From positions 1-64,000 of the forward strand of contig NZ_JAEG01000015.1 of assembly GCF_000518785.1 (NCBI RefSeq): a stretch of 64,000 nt of DNA, given 5' to 3'. This DNA is from Paenirhizobium selenitireducens ATCC BAA-1503. Its GTDB lineage: Bacteria; Pseudomonadota; Alphaproteobacteria; Rhizobiales; Rhizobiaceae. Numbering within the stretch: position 1 is the stretch's first letter; each line of letters begins with the position of its first letter. This document shows, piece after piece, positions 29,229-37,741 of this stretch. Made by a program: the position numbers and the translations under genes. The notes beneath the pieces are model-generated. The model was not told the origin of the DNA. It made no database searches and was given only the letters and a program-made list of their open reading frames with translations.

Positions 29229-30505
29229 GCGACATCTTCCGAACCGCCCCGTTGCAGGACCTTCCGGTCGCAAGGCAATCGACTGAAGCTGCAAGCCTGA
29301 CGGCAAGCAAGGTCCTCGTCTACGGGATGAACTACGCCCCGGAAATGGCGGGCGTCGGGCGCTATACCGGCGAAATCGCCGATCACCTCGCGAGCCTTGG
29401 CGTCGATGTGACCGTGGTCACGACCCCGCCGCACTATCCCGGCTGGAAGGTTCAGCAGAGCCATGGCAACCGCTATTCCCGGAAACAGGAGGAGCGCGTT
29501 CTGGTGTATCGCGTGCCGCTACTTCTGCGCGAGAAGATGGGCGGCATCTGGCGACTGCTGGCGCCTGCAAGCTTTGCGCTGACCTCGGCGCCCGTGGTGT
29601 TCTGGCAGATCGTCAAGCGCCGGCCGGCCACCGTCTTCTGTGTCGAGCCCACCCTTTTTGCCGCACCTGTCGCGCAGTTCGCCGCCTGGCTCGTGGGGGC
29701 ACGGACCGTTCTGCATGTACAGGACCTCGAAGTCGACGCCGCCTTTGCCGTTGGTCATCTGGCCGGGTTCAAGTGGCTGAAGGCCATCGGCCATGCCTTT
29801 GAGCGCATGACGCTTCGCAAGTTCGAAAAGGTGATCACCATTTCCAATCGCATGGCCGAGAAGCTCACGGAAAAGGGAGTTTCGTCGGATCGCGTGGCGA
29901 TCGTCCGCAACTGGGTGGATCTGTCGCATATCTATCCGATGAACGGCGCAAGTTCCTATCGTGCAGAGTTCGGCTTCTCGGATGAAGATTTTGTCGTGCT
30001 GTACTCCGGCAATATCGGAGCCAAGCAGGGGCTGAATATTCTTCTAGAGGCCGCCGAGCGGCTGGCAGACGAGAAACGAATCCATTTCGTGATAGCGGGC
30101 GAAGGACCCAACAAAGCGGAACTGAAGGCGCGTTACGGCCATCTTGGCAACGTTCGTTTCCTCCCGTTTCAACCTTATGCTCGGTTGAACGCGTTTCTCA
30201 ATATGCCGGACCTACACGTCCTTCCGCAAGAGCCGGATGCCGCCGATCTGGTGCTTCCCTCGAAGCTCGGAGGCATGTTGGCAAGTGGCAGGCGGGTGCT
30301 GGTGACGGCGAATGAAAATACGGAACTTGCGGAATTTTTGGGTGAGGCGTCCATTCTCATCGCGCCCGGAAACGCGGAGCTGATGGCGGCGCGCATCCGA
30401 AGCGCACGCGATGAGGTTGACAGTTCTTATAGTATGAGAATCGAGCGGGCAGCACATTTGGCAAAGGATGTGGGTATGGCCAGCCTCGTCGCGAATCTCA
30501 CCTGA
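29225..30505 (+). CDS. Glycosyltransferase, WcaI-like (GT4)
   Basis: 426 aa. The start at 29225 overlaps the fcl stop by four bases. It resembles WcaI/WbuB enzymes of colanic-acid-type clusters: [20 protein letters not shown] near the N terminus, [76 protein letters not shown], then [20 protein letters not shown] with the donor-binding acidic residues. It probably adds a sugar from a nucleotide donor to the lipid-linked repeat unit on the cytoplasmic face; in colanic acid clusters WcaI is one of the fucose/glucose-adding enzymes. Specificity is not readable. Confidence 0.88.
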   Translation: MSDIFRTAPLQDLPVARQSTEAASLTASKVLVYGMNYAPEMAGVGRYTGEIADHLASLGVDVTVVTTPPHYPGWKVQQSHGNRYSRKQEERVLVYRVPLLLREKMGGIWRLLAPASFALTSAPVVFWQIVKRRPATVFCVEPTLFAAPVAQFAAWLVGARTVLHVQDLEVDAAFAVGHLAGFKWLKAIGHAFERMTLRKFEKVITISNRMAEKLTEKGVSSDRVAIVRNWVDLSHIYPMNGASSYRAEFGFSDEDFVVLYSGNIGAKQGLNILLEAAERLADEKRIHFVIAGEGPNKAELKARYGHLGNVRFLPFQPYARLNAFLNMPDLHVLPQEPDAADLVLPSKLGGMLASGRRVLVTANENTELAEFLGEASILIAPGNAELMAARIRSARDEVDSSYSMRIERAAHLAKDVGMASLVANLT

Positions 30506-30542
30506 TCGGCAGTTCTGTTTCGGTCTACTGGCGCAAAAAATC

Positions 30543-31571
30543 ATGGCGGTTACCCTCATGACTATTTTCACGAGAGCGCGTGTCTTGCTTAGCGCGGTAT
30601 ATTCTTACTTCGTAGATCTCCGACGATTTTGGAGCTATTCGCAAAATGGTCGGCCTCTGCGCAATCCGGACACTGCGCGTTCTCATATGCTACGGATCTC
30701 TCACGCACTGGAAAAAGGCATGGTCCTGCCAGCGCCGCGGCCAGGCTTCGGTCAGGATAAGATAAAGCAATTGCTTGGAATTATTGGGGAAACATCGGAA
30801 CGATGGAATGTCTCCCATGTCGAGAAAATTTCCTTAGCGACCATCGAGCGGCTGGTTGATTTCCATGCTGCCCGCGATTTGAATCTTCCGGAGATCTCGG
30901 CCAAGATTGATGCACTCAAAGCGCGTTTTCCCGAACTGTCTAAAAGCGAAGAGATTGAAGCCGGAGCTATCACCATGCGCCGCGCCGATCTTATCGCCAC
31001 CTTGCCGAACGATCCGGATGCATTTTTTAAGAGTCGAAGAAGCATTCGGCTCTTCGGTCCCCGCGAAACGTTCGACTTTTCATGCCTGGAACATGCCGTC
31101 CGTCTGGCACAGCGTGCTCCCTCGGTCTGCAACCGTCAAACCGGGAAAGCCTACATTTTTACCAAGCCTTCCGACATCGATTTGTTGTTACGTTTTCAGG
31201 ATGGCAACAAAGGGTTCGGCGACACAGCATCGGCTCTGGTGGTCTGCACGTCGGATCTCAGCAATTTCTACAAAGTCGGGGAGCGGAACCAAGGCTTCGT
31301 GGATGGTGGACTGTTCGCCATGGCGCTCGTCTATGCGTTCCATTCACTTGGTGTCGGGACCTGCATGCTGAACTGGAGCCAGCCCGCCCATTCCGACAGC
31401 AAGTTCAGGAGCGTGTGCAGGATTCCGGAAAAGGAAGTCATCATCACCATGATTGCTGTCGGCCCACTCAGGGAGGAATATCTGGTCGCACAATCGCCGC
31501 GCCGCGAGTTGCAGGATGTCCTCTTCATTGATGATCCGGATCTTGTTTCGCTCCCGCGGAAGGTGATGTGA
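30543..31571 (+). CDS. Nitroreductase-like protein with N-terminal HALEKG region (copy 1)
   Basis: 342 aa from ATG 30543 (an ATG at 30558 is equally possible; neither has a strong ribosome binding site). Residues about 155-320 match the FMN-binding nitroreductase fold: FFKSRRSIRLFGP, RLAQRAPSVCNRQTGKAYIF, and RNQGFVDGGLFAMALVYAFH followed by SLGVGTCMLNW. The first 150 residues are not part of ordinary nitroreductases and carry LRISHALEKGMVLPAPRPGF, which recurs in the second copy at 39510-40511. It overlaps the next gene, a pyruvyltransferase-family protein, by one base. A role in oxidising or reducing a sugar or lipid intermediate is possible but not shown. Base composition is visibly more AT-rich than gmd and fcl, which hints at separate ancestry. 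Confidence 0.85.
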   Translation: MAVTLMTIFTRARVLLSAVYSYFVDLRRFWSYSQNGRPLRNPDTARSHMLRISHALEKGMVLPAPRPGFGQDKIKQLLGIIGETSERWNVSHVEKISLATIERLVDFHAARDLNLPEISAKIDALKARFPELSKSEEIEAGAITMRRADLIATLPNDPDAFFKSRRSIRLFGPRETFDFSCLEHAVRLAQRAPSVCNRQTGKAYIFTKPSDIDLLLRFQDGNKGFGDTASALVVCTSDLSNFYKVGERNQGFVDGGLFAMALVYAFHSLGVGTCMLNWSQPAHSDSKFRSVCRIPEKEVIITMIAVGPLREEYLVAQSPRRELQDVLFIDDPDLVSLPRKVM

Positions 31572-32632
31572 TGAAAGTCGGAATCCTGACCTATCACGAC
31601 ACCAACAACTTCGGCGCGCAGCTTCAGGCCGCCTCGGTTCAACGCTTTCTGGCTAGCGAGGGCTTTGATGCGGAACTGATCGATTTTCGGCCGTATAGGC
31701 ATGAAATTCGTCGGAACATGACCTTGCTTCGTGCCATCAGGCGTTTGGATTTCAAGGGGCTTAAACGCGAGCTGGCGAGCAACAAGCGCTTTCGCAACTC
31801 GATTTTCGGCATGGCAAAAGTCTCGAATCGCAGTGCTTTTTTCAGCTCGCAGATTCCCGCCTTGAGTCAAAGCTATGATGCCCTTGTGTGCGGCAGCGAC
31901 GAACTTTGGAACTTTGGCAACTATCGTGGCTATATGGCGCCATACATTCTCGATTTTGCCGGCCGTCCGGGCGTGCTTAAGATCAGCTATGCGGCGTCGG
32001 TCGGTTCCTACAAGCCGTCGCCGGACATGCGTGCCAGGATGAAAAAGGCCTTGACGGATTTTTCCACCATCCTCGTCCGGGATCCGACGACCTTGGCGTT
32101 CGTTGGCGAGTTGGGCCTTGAGGCGAAGCGGGTTGTGGACCCGACCTTTCTGGCGGATCTGGACCCTATCAAACCGCCTATCAGTGATTATGTCATGCTG
32201 TCCGGCGCCATGAAGGCGCAGCAAGTGGCGCAGGCTCTAGAGGCAGCGAGGTCGCTGGGACTGAGGGCTGTGACTGTCGGCGTCCGATACCCTGGTCACC
32301 CGGACCTCTACGTTCCGGCTACGCCGCGTGAATGGATCGGTTACGTCAAACACGCGCGTTACCACATTACCTCCCTTTTCCATGGCGCTGCTCTTTCCCT
32401 GAAGTACGAGACACGTTTCTGCGTATTTCGAACGCTGGGCAAGGAACAGAAGATACTCTCGTTGCTGGAGTGGATGGGGGAGCCTTCGCGTAGCGTAAGT
32501 CCGGAAGCGGGTGCGGACGAGATAGATCGTGTGGTCGCCAGTGATTTGTCGGCAGATCTGAGATTGACGCGTGACAGTAGGGTTGCGGAGTCCCGCAAGC
32601 TCTTCCTCTCGGCACTCACGGGTAACGGCTGA
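31571..32632 (+). CDS. Polysaccharide pyruvyltransferase family protein (copy 1)
   Basis: 353 aa. The family (CsaB/WcaK-like, PF04230) transfers pyruvate from phosphoenolpyruvate to sugars as ketals, or acts as a related glycosyltransferase-fold enzyme. Seen: KVGILTYHDTNNFGAQLQAA at the N terminus, DALVCGSDELWNFG, KISYAASVGS, LVRDPTTLAFV, VVDPTFLADL, and the C-terminal HITSLFHGAALSLKYETRFC with its S-x-x-HG motif. The ATG at 31571 shares one base with the previous stop (TGATG), and its stop shares one base with the flippase ATG. A paralogue is at 37742-38920. Confidence 0.88.
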   Translation: MKVGILTYHDTNNFGAQLQAASVQRFLASEGFDAELIDFRPYRHEIRRNMTLLRAIRRLDFKGLKRELASNKRFRNSIFGMAKVSNRSAFFSSQIPALSQSYDALVCGSDELWNFGNYRGYMAPYILDFAGRPGVLKISYAASVGSYKPSPDMRARMKKALTDFSTILVRDPTTLAFVGELGLEAKRVVDPTFLADLDPIKPPISDYVMLSGAMKAQQVAQALEAARSLGLRAVTVGVRYPGHPDLYVPATPREWIGYVKHARYHITSLFHGAALSLKYETRFCVFRTLGKEQKILSLLEWMGEPSRSVSPEAGADEIDRVVASDLSADLRLTRDSRVAESRKLFLSALTGNG

Positions 32633-34104
32633 TGTTGCACAAGGGTAGAGGTCCCGGCCGTTCAATCGCAGCCAAGGGTATGGCATGGACTGGCATCACG
32701 GTCGTGCTTGCGAAACTCATGTCAATCGTCAGCCAGATTGTCCTGGGTCATCTGCTGAGCGTCGAGACCTACGCCGTTTTTGCTGCTGCCACCGCGGCAC
32801 TTGCATTCGTGTCAGGTTTCCAAAATTCCGGCGTCGGAAAAGTCCTGGTTCAACGCCAGAGCGAATACGAGCGTATTGCGGCCGATTTTGCCGGATTTGC
32901 CTTCTATCTGGGCTCCGCCGGAGCCGTTGTTCTCTTTCTCATCGCATTGGGACTCTCTGCCGGCTACGGCATGCCCGATTTGCTGCCCATACTGGCAGTC
33001 AGTGCGATTACGATACCGATCATCAGTATCAATAGCATCTATACGGCCAAGCAGAGCATCGCTCTCAGCTTCAAAACCATATCGATTTATTCTACGACCT
33101 ATACGGCGATTTACTATATCGCGCTTTTGCTATCCGCCTATTTCGGTACTGAAAGCTTCAGTATAGCTCTGGCCACATTGTTTGCCGCCGTTGCGATGCA
33201 TCTTGTCTACATCCGCCGAATGGGGGTTCTGGACATAAACTTCAGATTTTCGCCTGCCTCCTTTTGGTCGGTGTTCAGCGCACTGAAATGGACGATGCTG
33301 TCCAGTTACATCTTTGGCTTTACCCAGAGTGGGGACTACCTCGTCCTCGGCAGGCTCTTCGACAAAGAACAACTGGGCTATTATTACTTCGGTTTCATGC
33401 TGACGGCTAATGTTGGACTTTTGTTGTCCCTGGCGATCAGCCAGACGTTGATGCCGATCTTTTCGAAGATCAAGGACGACACGGTGCGTCTGAAGCGGGC
33501 CTTTGCGCAGGCCAGTGAAACCATTATTTTCCTGTCGTCGATCATCTGCCTCGGTATCGTGGCCGTTGCTCCCGAAGCCGTGCATTCTCTTTGGTCAGGG
33601 AAATGGGATCCGTCGATCTTCGTTGCGGTCGCGATCGCGGTGACGTTCCCATTGCGCGTCCTCGCATCGATGGCGGCCGTTGCGCTCGAGGCCCGAGGCA
33701 GATGGCGTCAGCGCACGATGCTATTGGTCTATGACGCGCTTGGTATCATGATCTTTGCAGCTGTTGGCGCCTGGTTGGGCGCATTGTCGGGCGCGGCCGT
33801 CGCTGTTGCCTTCCATCGGGGGGTCACCGGTCTTTTGGCTTTCCCTGTGGCGATGCGCTCCCTTGAATTCCACTACGGTGATATCGGGCGCTATTTCCTG
33901 CAATCGGCAACACCCTTCTTCCTGATCGTGGCACTTGTCATTGCTTTCAAACAATGGCTCGGGCCTGTGCCGGGTGCGGTGGAACAACTCCTTATAGCCG
34001 CAGGTGTGGCGGGCGCGGCAATAGCCGTCTTTCTCGCGGTGACGTTTTTAACCAATCGCAAGGTGCTGGGCTACTTCGTCCCTGCGATTAACAGGCGGGC
34101 ATGA
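32632..34104 (+). CDS. Oligosaccharide flippase (Wzx-like)
   Basis: 490 aa with about twelve to fourteen membrane helices. Wzx proteins of the MATE/MVF superfamily move the undecaprenyl-linked repeat unit across the inner membrane. The start (KGMAWTGITVVLAKLMSIVS) and QIVLGHLLSVETYAVFAAAT are typical of the WzxC subgroup, as are ISINSIYTAKQSIALSF, DYLVLGRLFDKEQLGYYYFG and LPIFSKIKDD-like (LMPIFSKIKDDTVRLKRAF). The gene overlaps both neighbours (one and four bases). Its presence with a Wzy-like protein shows a Wzx/Wzy-dependent pathway. Confidence 0.92.
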   Translation: MLHKGRGPGRSIAAKGMAWTGITVVLAKLMSIVSQIVLGHLLSVETYAVFAAATAALAFVSGFQNSGVGKVLVQRQSEYERIAADFAGFAFYLGSAGAVVLFLIALGLSAGYGMPDLLPILAVSAITIPIISINSIYTAKQSIALSFKTISIYSTTYTAIYYIALLLSAYFGTESFSIALATLFAAVAMHLVYIRRMGVLDINFRFSPASFWSVFSALKWTMLSSYIFGFTQSGDYLVLGRLFDKEQLGYYYFGFMLTANVGLLLSLAISQTLMPIFSKIKDDTVRLKRAFAQASETIIFLSSIICLGIVAVAPEAVHSLWSGKWDPSIFVAVAIAVTFPLRVLASMAAVALEARGRWRQRTMLLVYDALGIMIFAAVGAWLGALSGAAVAVAFHRGVTGLLAFPVAMRSLEFHYGDIGRYFLQSATPFFLIVALVIAFKQWLGPVPGAVEQLLIAAGVAGAAIAVFLAVTFLTNRKVLGYFVPAINRRA

Positions 34105-35336
34105 GAGCCATGGTACACCGCGTGACCAACCAAAAGGCTGAACCGGCTTCTGTGTCCAGCGAGGTTGCTTTGCTGCATGTCGTCGGCCTCATCCTGGGCA
34201 ATGAGGGATACGGCGTTCGTCGTGGCTGGCTGAGCCTGCTTTCCGGTTTCCAGGCGCGGGGCGTGCCCGTCTCGGCCCTTGTCCTGCAGGAAGGCGAGAT
34301 CGCGGCCCTCATTCGGGCGCGCGGCGTCGAGGTCACCGCCGGCGGGCTTCAGCCTCCTCCGGCCCTGCAGGGAAGCGGGGCGGGCAAGTTCCTGCTCTTG
34401 CTCAAGCGTGCTGTGACGCAATTGAAGGCCGTTGCCGTGGTTCGCCGGGAGATCCGCAGAAGCGGTGCCGGCACCTTGTTGCTGCGCAGTCCGGCGGAAG
34501 TACTGCTCGCCGGTCTTGCCGCGCGATTGTCGGGCATTCGGGCCTATTGGCTCATGCCGAATGCAATCAGCTCGGGTTATCCCTTCGATCTCAACCGACG
34601 TGTCTATCGTATCATTTTCAGGCACCTGAACGTCGTGCCGATCGCCAACAGCCGGTTCACCGACACCACGATCGGTCCCGGAGACTTCGAGCGGCACGTC
34701 TGCCATCTCGGTATCAGCCCGGCAGAATTCGATCCGGCTGTTCCGGGCACCATTCGTCGCGCGGATCTCGGCATCCCGGAGGATGCCATCGTGCTCGGCG
34801 TGTTTGCCCGGATGGTGGCGGACAAGGGTCAGCGGCGGCTCGCCGAAGCCCTTTCGGAACTCGGCGAGGAGGCTGCCCGCGTTCATCTCCTGCTGTGTGG
34901 CGGGCCTCTCGACAGCGCCTATGCCACCGAGTTGCAGACCTTCGTCCAGGGCCACGGCCTTGCCGGTCGCGTGCACTTCACCGGCCCGATCAGCGACGTG
35001 GCGTCGTATTACAAGATCTGCGACGTCGTGGTGAACAGCCGGCTAGACCCGGAACCCTTCGGCTTTTCGGTGATCGAGGGGATGATGCTCGGCAAGCCGG
35101 TGCTCGCCCACAAGGCCGGCGGTCCGGGCGAGACCGTGATCGACGGACAAACCGGGTGGCACATCCAGGGACCCGACAAGGCGGCTTTCATTGCCGCGCT
35201 CCGGCGCGTCCTCGCAGATCTGCCGCATCTTACTGAGATGGGCCGGGCGGCCCGCGCGCATGCGCTGGCCCATTTCACCAGCGACAAGATGGTGGGACGC
35301 ATCGTCGATATCGTCGCCGGAGGGAGACAGGCGTGA
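34101..35336 (+). CDS. Glycosyltransferase family 4
   Basis: 411 aa. A GT-B enzyme: the N-terminal acceptor domain (LHVVGLILGNEGYGVRRGWL; LLRSPAEVLLAGLAARLSGI) is followed by the donor domain with LGVFARMVADKGQRRLAEAL, HLLLCGGPLDS, VHFTGPISDVASYYKICDVV and the E-x7-E motif region EPFGFSVIEGMMLGKPVLAH, then GGPGETVIDGQTGWHI. It overlaps the flippase gene by four bases (ATGA) and the next gene by four (GTGA). Sugar and linkage are not readable. Confidence 0.9.
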   Translation: MRAMVHRVTNQKAEPASVSSEVALLHVVGLILGNEGYGVRRGWLSLLSGFQARGVPVSALVLQEGEIAALIRARGVEVTAGGLQPPPALQGSGAGKFLLLLKRAVTQLKAVAVVRREIRRSGAGTLLLRSPAEVLLAGLAARLSGIRAYWLMPNAISSGYPFDLNRRVYRIIFRHLNVVPIANSRFTDTTIGPGDFERHVCHLGISPAEFDPAVPGTIRRADLGIPEDAIVLGVFARMVADKGQRRLAEALSELGEEAARVHLLLCGGPLDSAYATELQTFVQGHGLAGRVHFTGPISDVASYYKICDVVVNSRLDPEPFGFSVIEGMMLGKPVLAHKAGGPGETVIDGQTGWHIQGPDKAAFIAALRRVLADLPHLTEMGRAARAHALAHFTSDKMVGRIVDIVAGGRQA

Positions 35337-36595
35337 ACACCCGTCCTCAGCGATCCGTCTGGATTTCAAGGCTGCTGCTCGTTTCCGGGGCGGGCATGGC
35401 GCTGGTCTATTCGGGCTACATCCTCGCCTGGGTGAAGACGAGCGGCACGGGTGAGGACAGTTTCGTCGAAATCGCCATCGCGCTGGCGATCGGCATGAGC
35501 ATGCTCTTTGCGGCGTCCTACAAACGTACCGTCTCGCTGACCGCCTATCACGTGCTCTATCTCCTGCCGATTCTCCTCTATTTTCTCGTTTCGGTGACGT
35601 CGGCCTACTACTATCAGGACACCAAGATCTTCCTGTGGCTGCTCTTCGGCGTGGTCTATCTCGGCCTGCTGAGCCAGGCGGACATCGCCAAGTCGCGGGT
35701 CGTCGACGGCTTCCTGATGGTCGGCCTGATCGAACTCATGTTCTTCCTCGCCTTCAACCGCGAGGCGATCTTTTCCTACTCCGGCGGCCGGGGTCGCGTT
35801 TCCTTCGACAACTCCGCCTACACGCTGACCGCCTATGCCATCGCCGGCGGCACGCTCGCGGCGCTTTACTCGATGGTCTTCATGGGCAAAGCCTGGCTGC
35901 GCTCCATCGCCGTGCTCGGCCTTTCCATCATCGTGATCTTGGGAACCGGCACGCGTTCGGTTCTCGTGGGATTGGTGGCCGCAGTTTTCTCGCTCTACTT
36001 CTTCAACCGGATCGGCAAGCTCGCGCTACGCCGCGTGGTGATCTACACGGGCACGGCATTCGTGATTGCGGCCTTGGTTTTCTCCTCTGTGCCCAGCCTA
36101 CGCGACAGGCTTGCCAACACCCTGGACCTGATGATGTCAGGTGTCAGTACATTGTCGGGCAGTACGGAGTACGAAGCCTCTGCAGAAGGACGACGAATTT
36201 CCCGCGAGATCGGCATCGACAACTTCATGCGCAATCCGCTTACGGGGGCAGGCTACAGGACCCGCCAGCTCGATTTTCCCTTGCTGCAATCCTATCAGGA
36301 TTTCGGCATCTTCTTCGGGCTTGCCTTCACCTTCGCCTTTCTCGTTCTTCCCTACCTCGTCGCGTTCAAGGCTTTCAGACGTGGCACGGATTCCGAGAAG
36401 TTCATTGCGGCGCTCTTCATCCTGAACTCACCCCGTCTGTTCCTGCACGGTACGACCTACGACTGGGTGATTTTTACCTATGTCATCCCCGTCTACAGCG
36501 TCCTGTTGAATCGGCCGGAATGGGGCTTGTTGTTTGCGAGCGGTCCGCCATTGCGCCCAAGCGCCTCGACCCGAATGGAAAACCGGAATGTCTAG
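35333..36595 (+). CDS. Polysaccharide polymerase-like membrane protein (Wzy)
   Basis: 420 aa with about ten to eleven membrane helices. Wzy proteins share little sequence, so the call rests on size, topology, a large periplasmic loop (about residues 245-310, containing RDRLANTLDLMMSGVSTLSG and EGRRISREIGIDNFMRNPLT) and position between glycosyltransferases downstream of the flippase. TGTRSVLVGLVAAVFSLYFF is typical of O-antigen polymerase/ligase families. The start is GTG overlapping the previous stop (GTGA). The 3' end overlaps the next gene by eight bases. Confidence 0.82.
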   Translation: MNTRPQRSVWISRLLLVSGAGMALVYSGYILAWVKTSGTGEDSFVEIAIALAIGMSMLFAASYKRTVSLTAYHVLYLLPILLYFLVSVTSAYYYQDTKIFLWLLFGVVYLGLLSQADIAKSRVVDGFLMVGLIELMFFLAFNREAIFSYSGGRGRVSFDNSAYTLTAYAIAGGTLAALYSMVFMGKAWLRSIAVLGLSIIVILGTGTRSVLVGLVAAVFSLYFFNRIGKLALRRVVIYTGTAFVIAALVFSSVPSLRDRLANTLDLMMSGVSTLSGSTEYEASAEGRRISREIGIDNFMRNPLTGAGYRTRQLDFPLLQSYQDFGIFFGLAFTFAFLVLPYLVAFKAFRRGTDSEKFIAALFILNSPRLFLHGTTYDWVIFTYVIPVYSVLLNRPEWGLLFASGPPLRPSASTRMENRNV

Positions 36596-37712
36596 AGTCA
36601 ATGTAATTTATCATCACTTTCCCCACTATCGAAGGCCGGTCATGCGTGAGTTGGTCAAGAGTGGCGTACATGACTATCGGTTTTGGGGAAGCCTTGATGC
36701 AATCAACGGCATCAAATCGTTCCAAGGTGACGATTTGATCAAGATATCCCCGCTACGGTTCCGCTTTCGGGGAGCAACATGGGTGTTGAAAGACTATTGG
36801 CCCGCAGTTCTTGATCGGACTGCGGACGTGCTTGTAGTCCATGGCCATCCGAATATGCCAGCCAGCTGGCTCATAGGTATCGTCGGGCGGCTCACCGGCA
36901 AGAAAGTCATCTTTTGGGCTCACGGCTGGTTGAAGAAAGAAACCCCGCTTAAGTCTCTCATCCGGCGACTCCATTATGGCCTAGGTCACCGTGTAATGAC
37001 TTATGGCGAGCGCGCCCGGCAATTGGCGGCTGCTACCGGATTTCCGCCCAATAGGATTGTGCCTATTTACAACTCTCTGGACTGGCTGACCGCGCAGGCA
37101 GTGTTGGAGGGGCTTGGCGCTGAAGGAACAGATATGGTCCGCCAGCGACTTGGCATCCCCCGAGAGGCATTCGTGGTCAGCTGTGTTGCGCGTCTGACAC
37201 CGATCTGCCGGTTTGATCTTCTCATTGAAGCGATTGCCCATCTCAAGCGCCGGAATATTGAGGCACAGGTAATTCTGATCGGTGACGGCCCTGAGAGGGT
37301 GAAGCTTGAAGAATTGGCGCGGATGTCCAATGTCAATGTTCGCTTCCTCGGGGCAATCTATGAAGAAGATCTGCTTGGCGCATACATCTTCGCCAGCGAC
37401 GTCACGGCAAGCCCTGGAAAGATAGGGCTGAGTGCCATGCACTCGTTGATGTATGGCACGCCCGTGGTTTCGCACGACGAAATGGATATGCAGATGCCGG
37501 AGATCGAGGCGGTCTATCCCGGTAGGACTGGTTCCCTATTCAGGCGCAATGATGTGAACGCTCTTGCCGACGCGCTGGAATACTGGAGCAAGGCCAAGGC
37601 AAATCGTGAGGCCACGCGCCTACAATGTCGTGATGTGATCGAGACCCGATACAATCCTGTCACGCAGGCACGCCTCATCAACGACACAATAGACCAGACC
37701 CTCGGCGGCTGA
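36588..37712 (+). CDS. Glycosyltransferase family 4
   Basis: 374 aa from ATG 36588 (MSRVNVIYHHFPHYRRPVMR); an upstream in-frame ATG at 36534 lies deep inside the polymerase gene. The N-terminal domain includes DVLVVHGHPNMPASWLIGIV and KVIFWAHGWLKKETPLKSLI, reminiscent of transferases acting on lipid-linked acceptors. The donor domain has VVSCVARLTPICRFDLLIEA, VILIGDGPERVKLEELA, VRFLGAIYEEDLLGAYIFAS and ASPGKIGLSAMHSLMYGTPV. In this motif Gly-Leu-Ser replaces the usual E-x-FG-L pattern, so it belongs to a divergent GT4 subgroup. It is followed by a 29-bp gap before the second pyruvyltransferase-family gene. Confidence 0.87.
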   Translation: MSRVNVIYHHFPHYRRPVMRELVKSGVHDYRFWGSLDAINGIKSFQGDDLIKISPLRFRFRGATWVLKDYWPAVLDRTADVLVVHGHPNMPASWLIGIVGRLTGKKVIFWAHGWLKKETPLKSLIRRLHYGLGHRVMTYGERARQLAAATGFPPNRIVPIYNSLDWLTAQAVLEGLGAEGTDMVRQRLGIPREAFVVSCVARLTPICRFDLLIEAIAHLKRRNIEAQVILIGDGPERVKLEELARMSNVNVRFLGAIYEEDLLGAYIFASDVTASPGKIGLSAMHSLMYGTPVVSHDEMDMQMPEIEAVYPGRTGSLFRRNDVNALADALEYWSKAKANREATRLQCRDVIETRYNPVTQARLINDTIDQTLGG

Positions 37713-37741
37713 CTGAGCCCAACGTGCGGAAGATGATGTAT

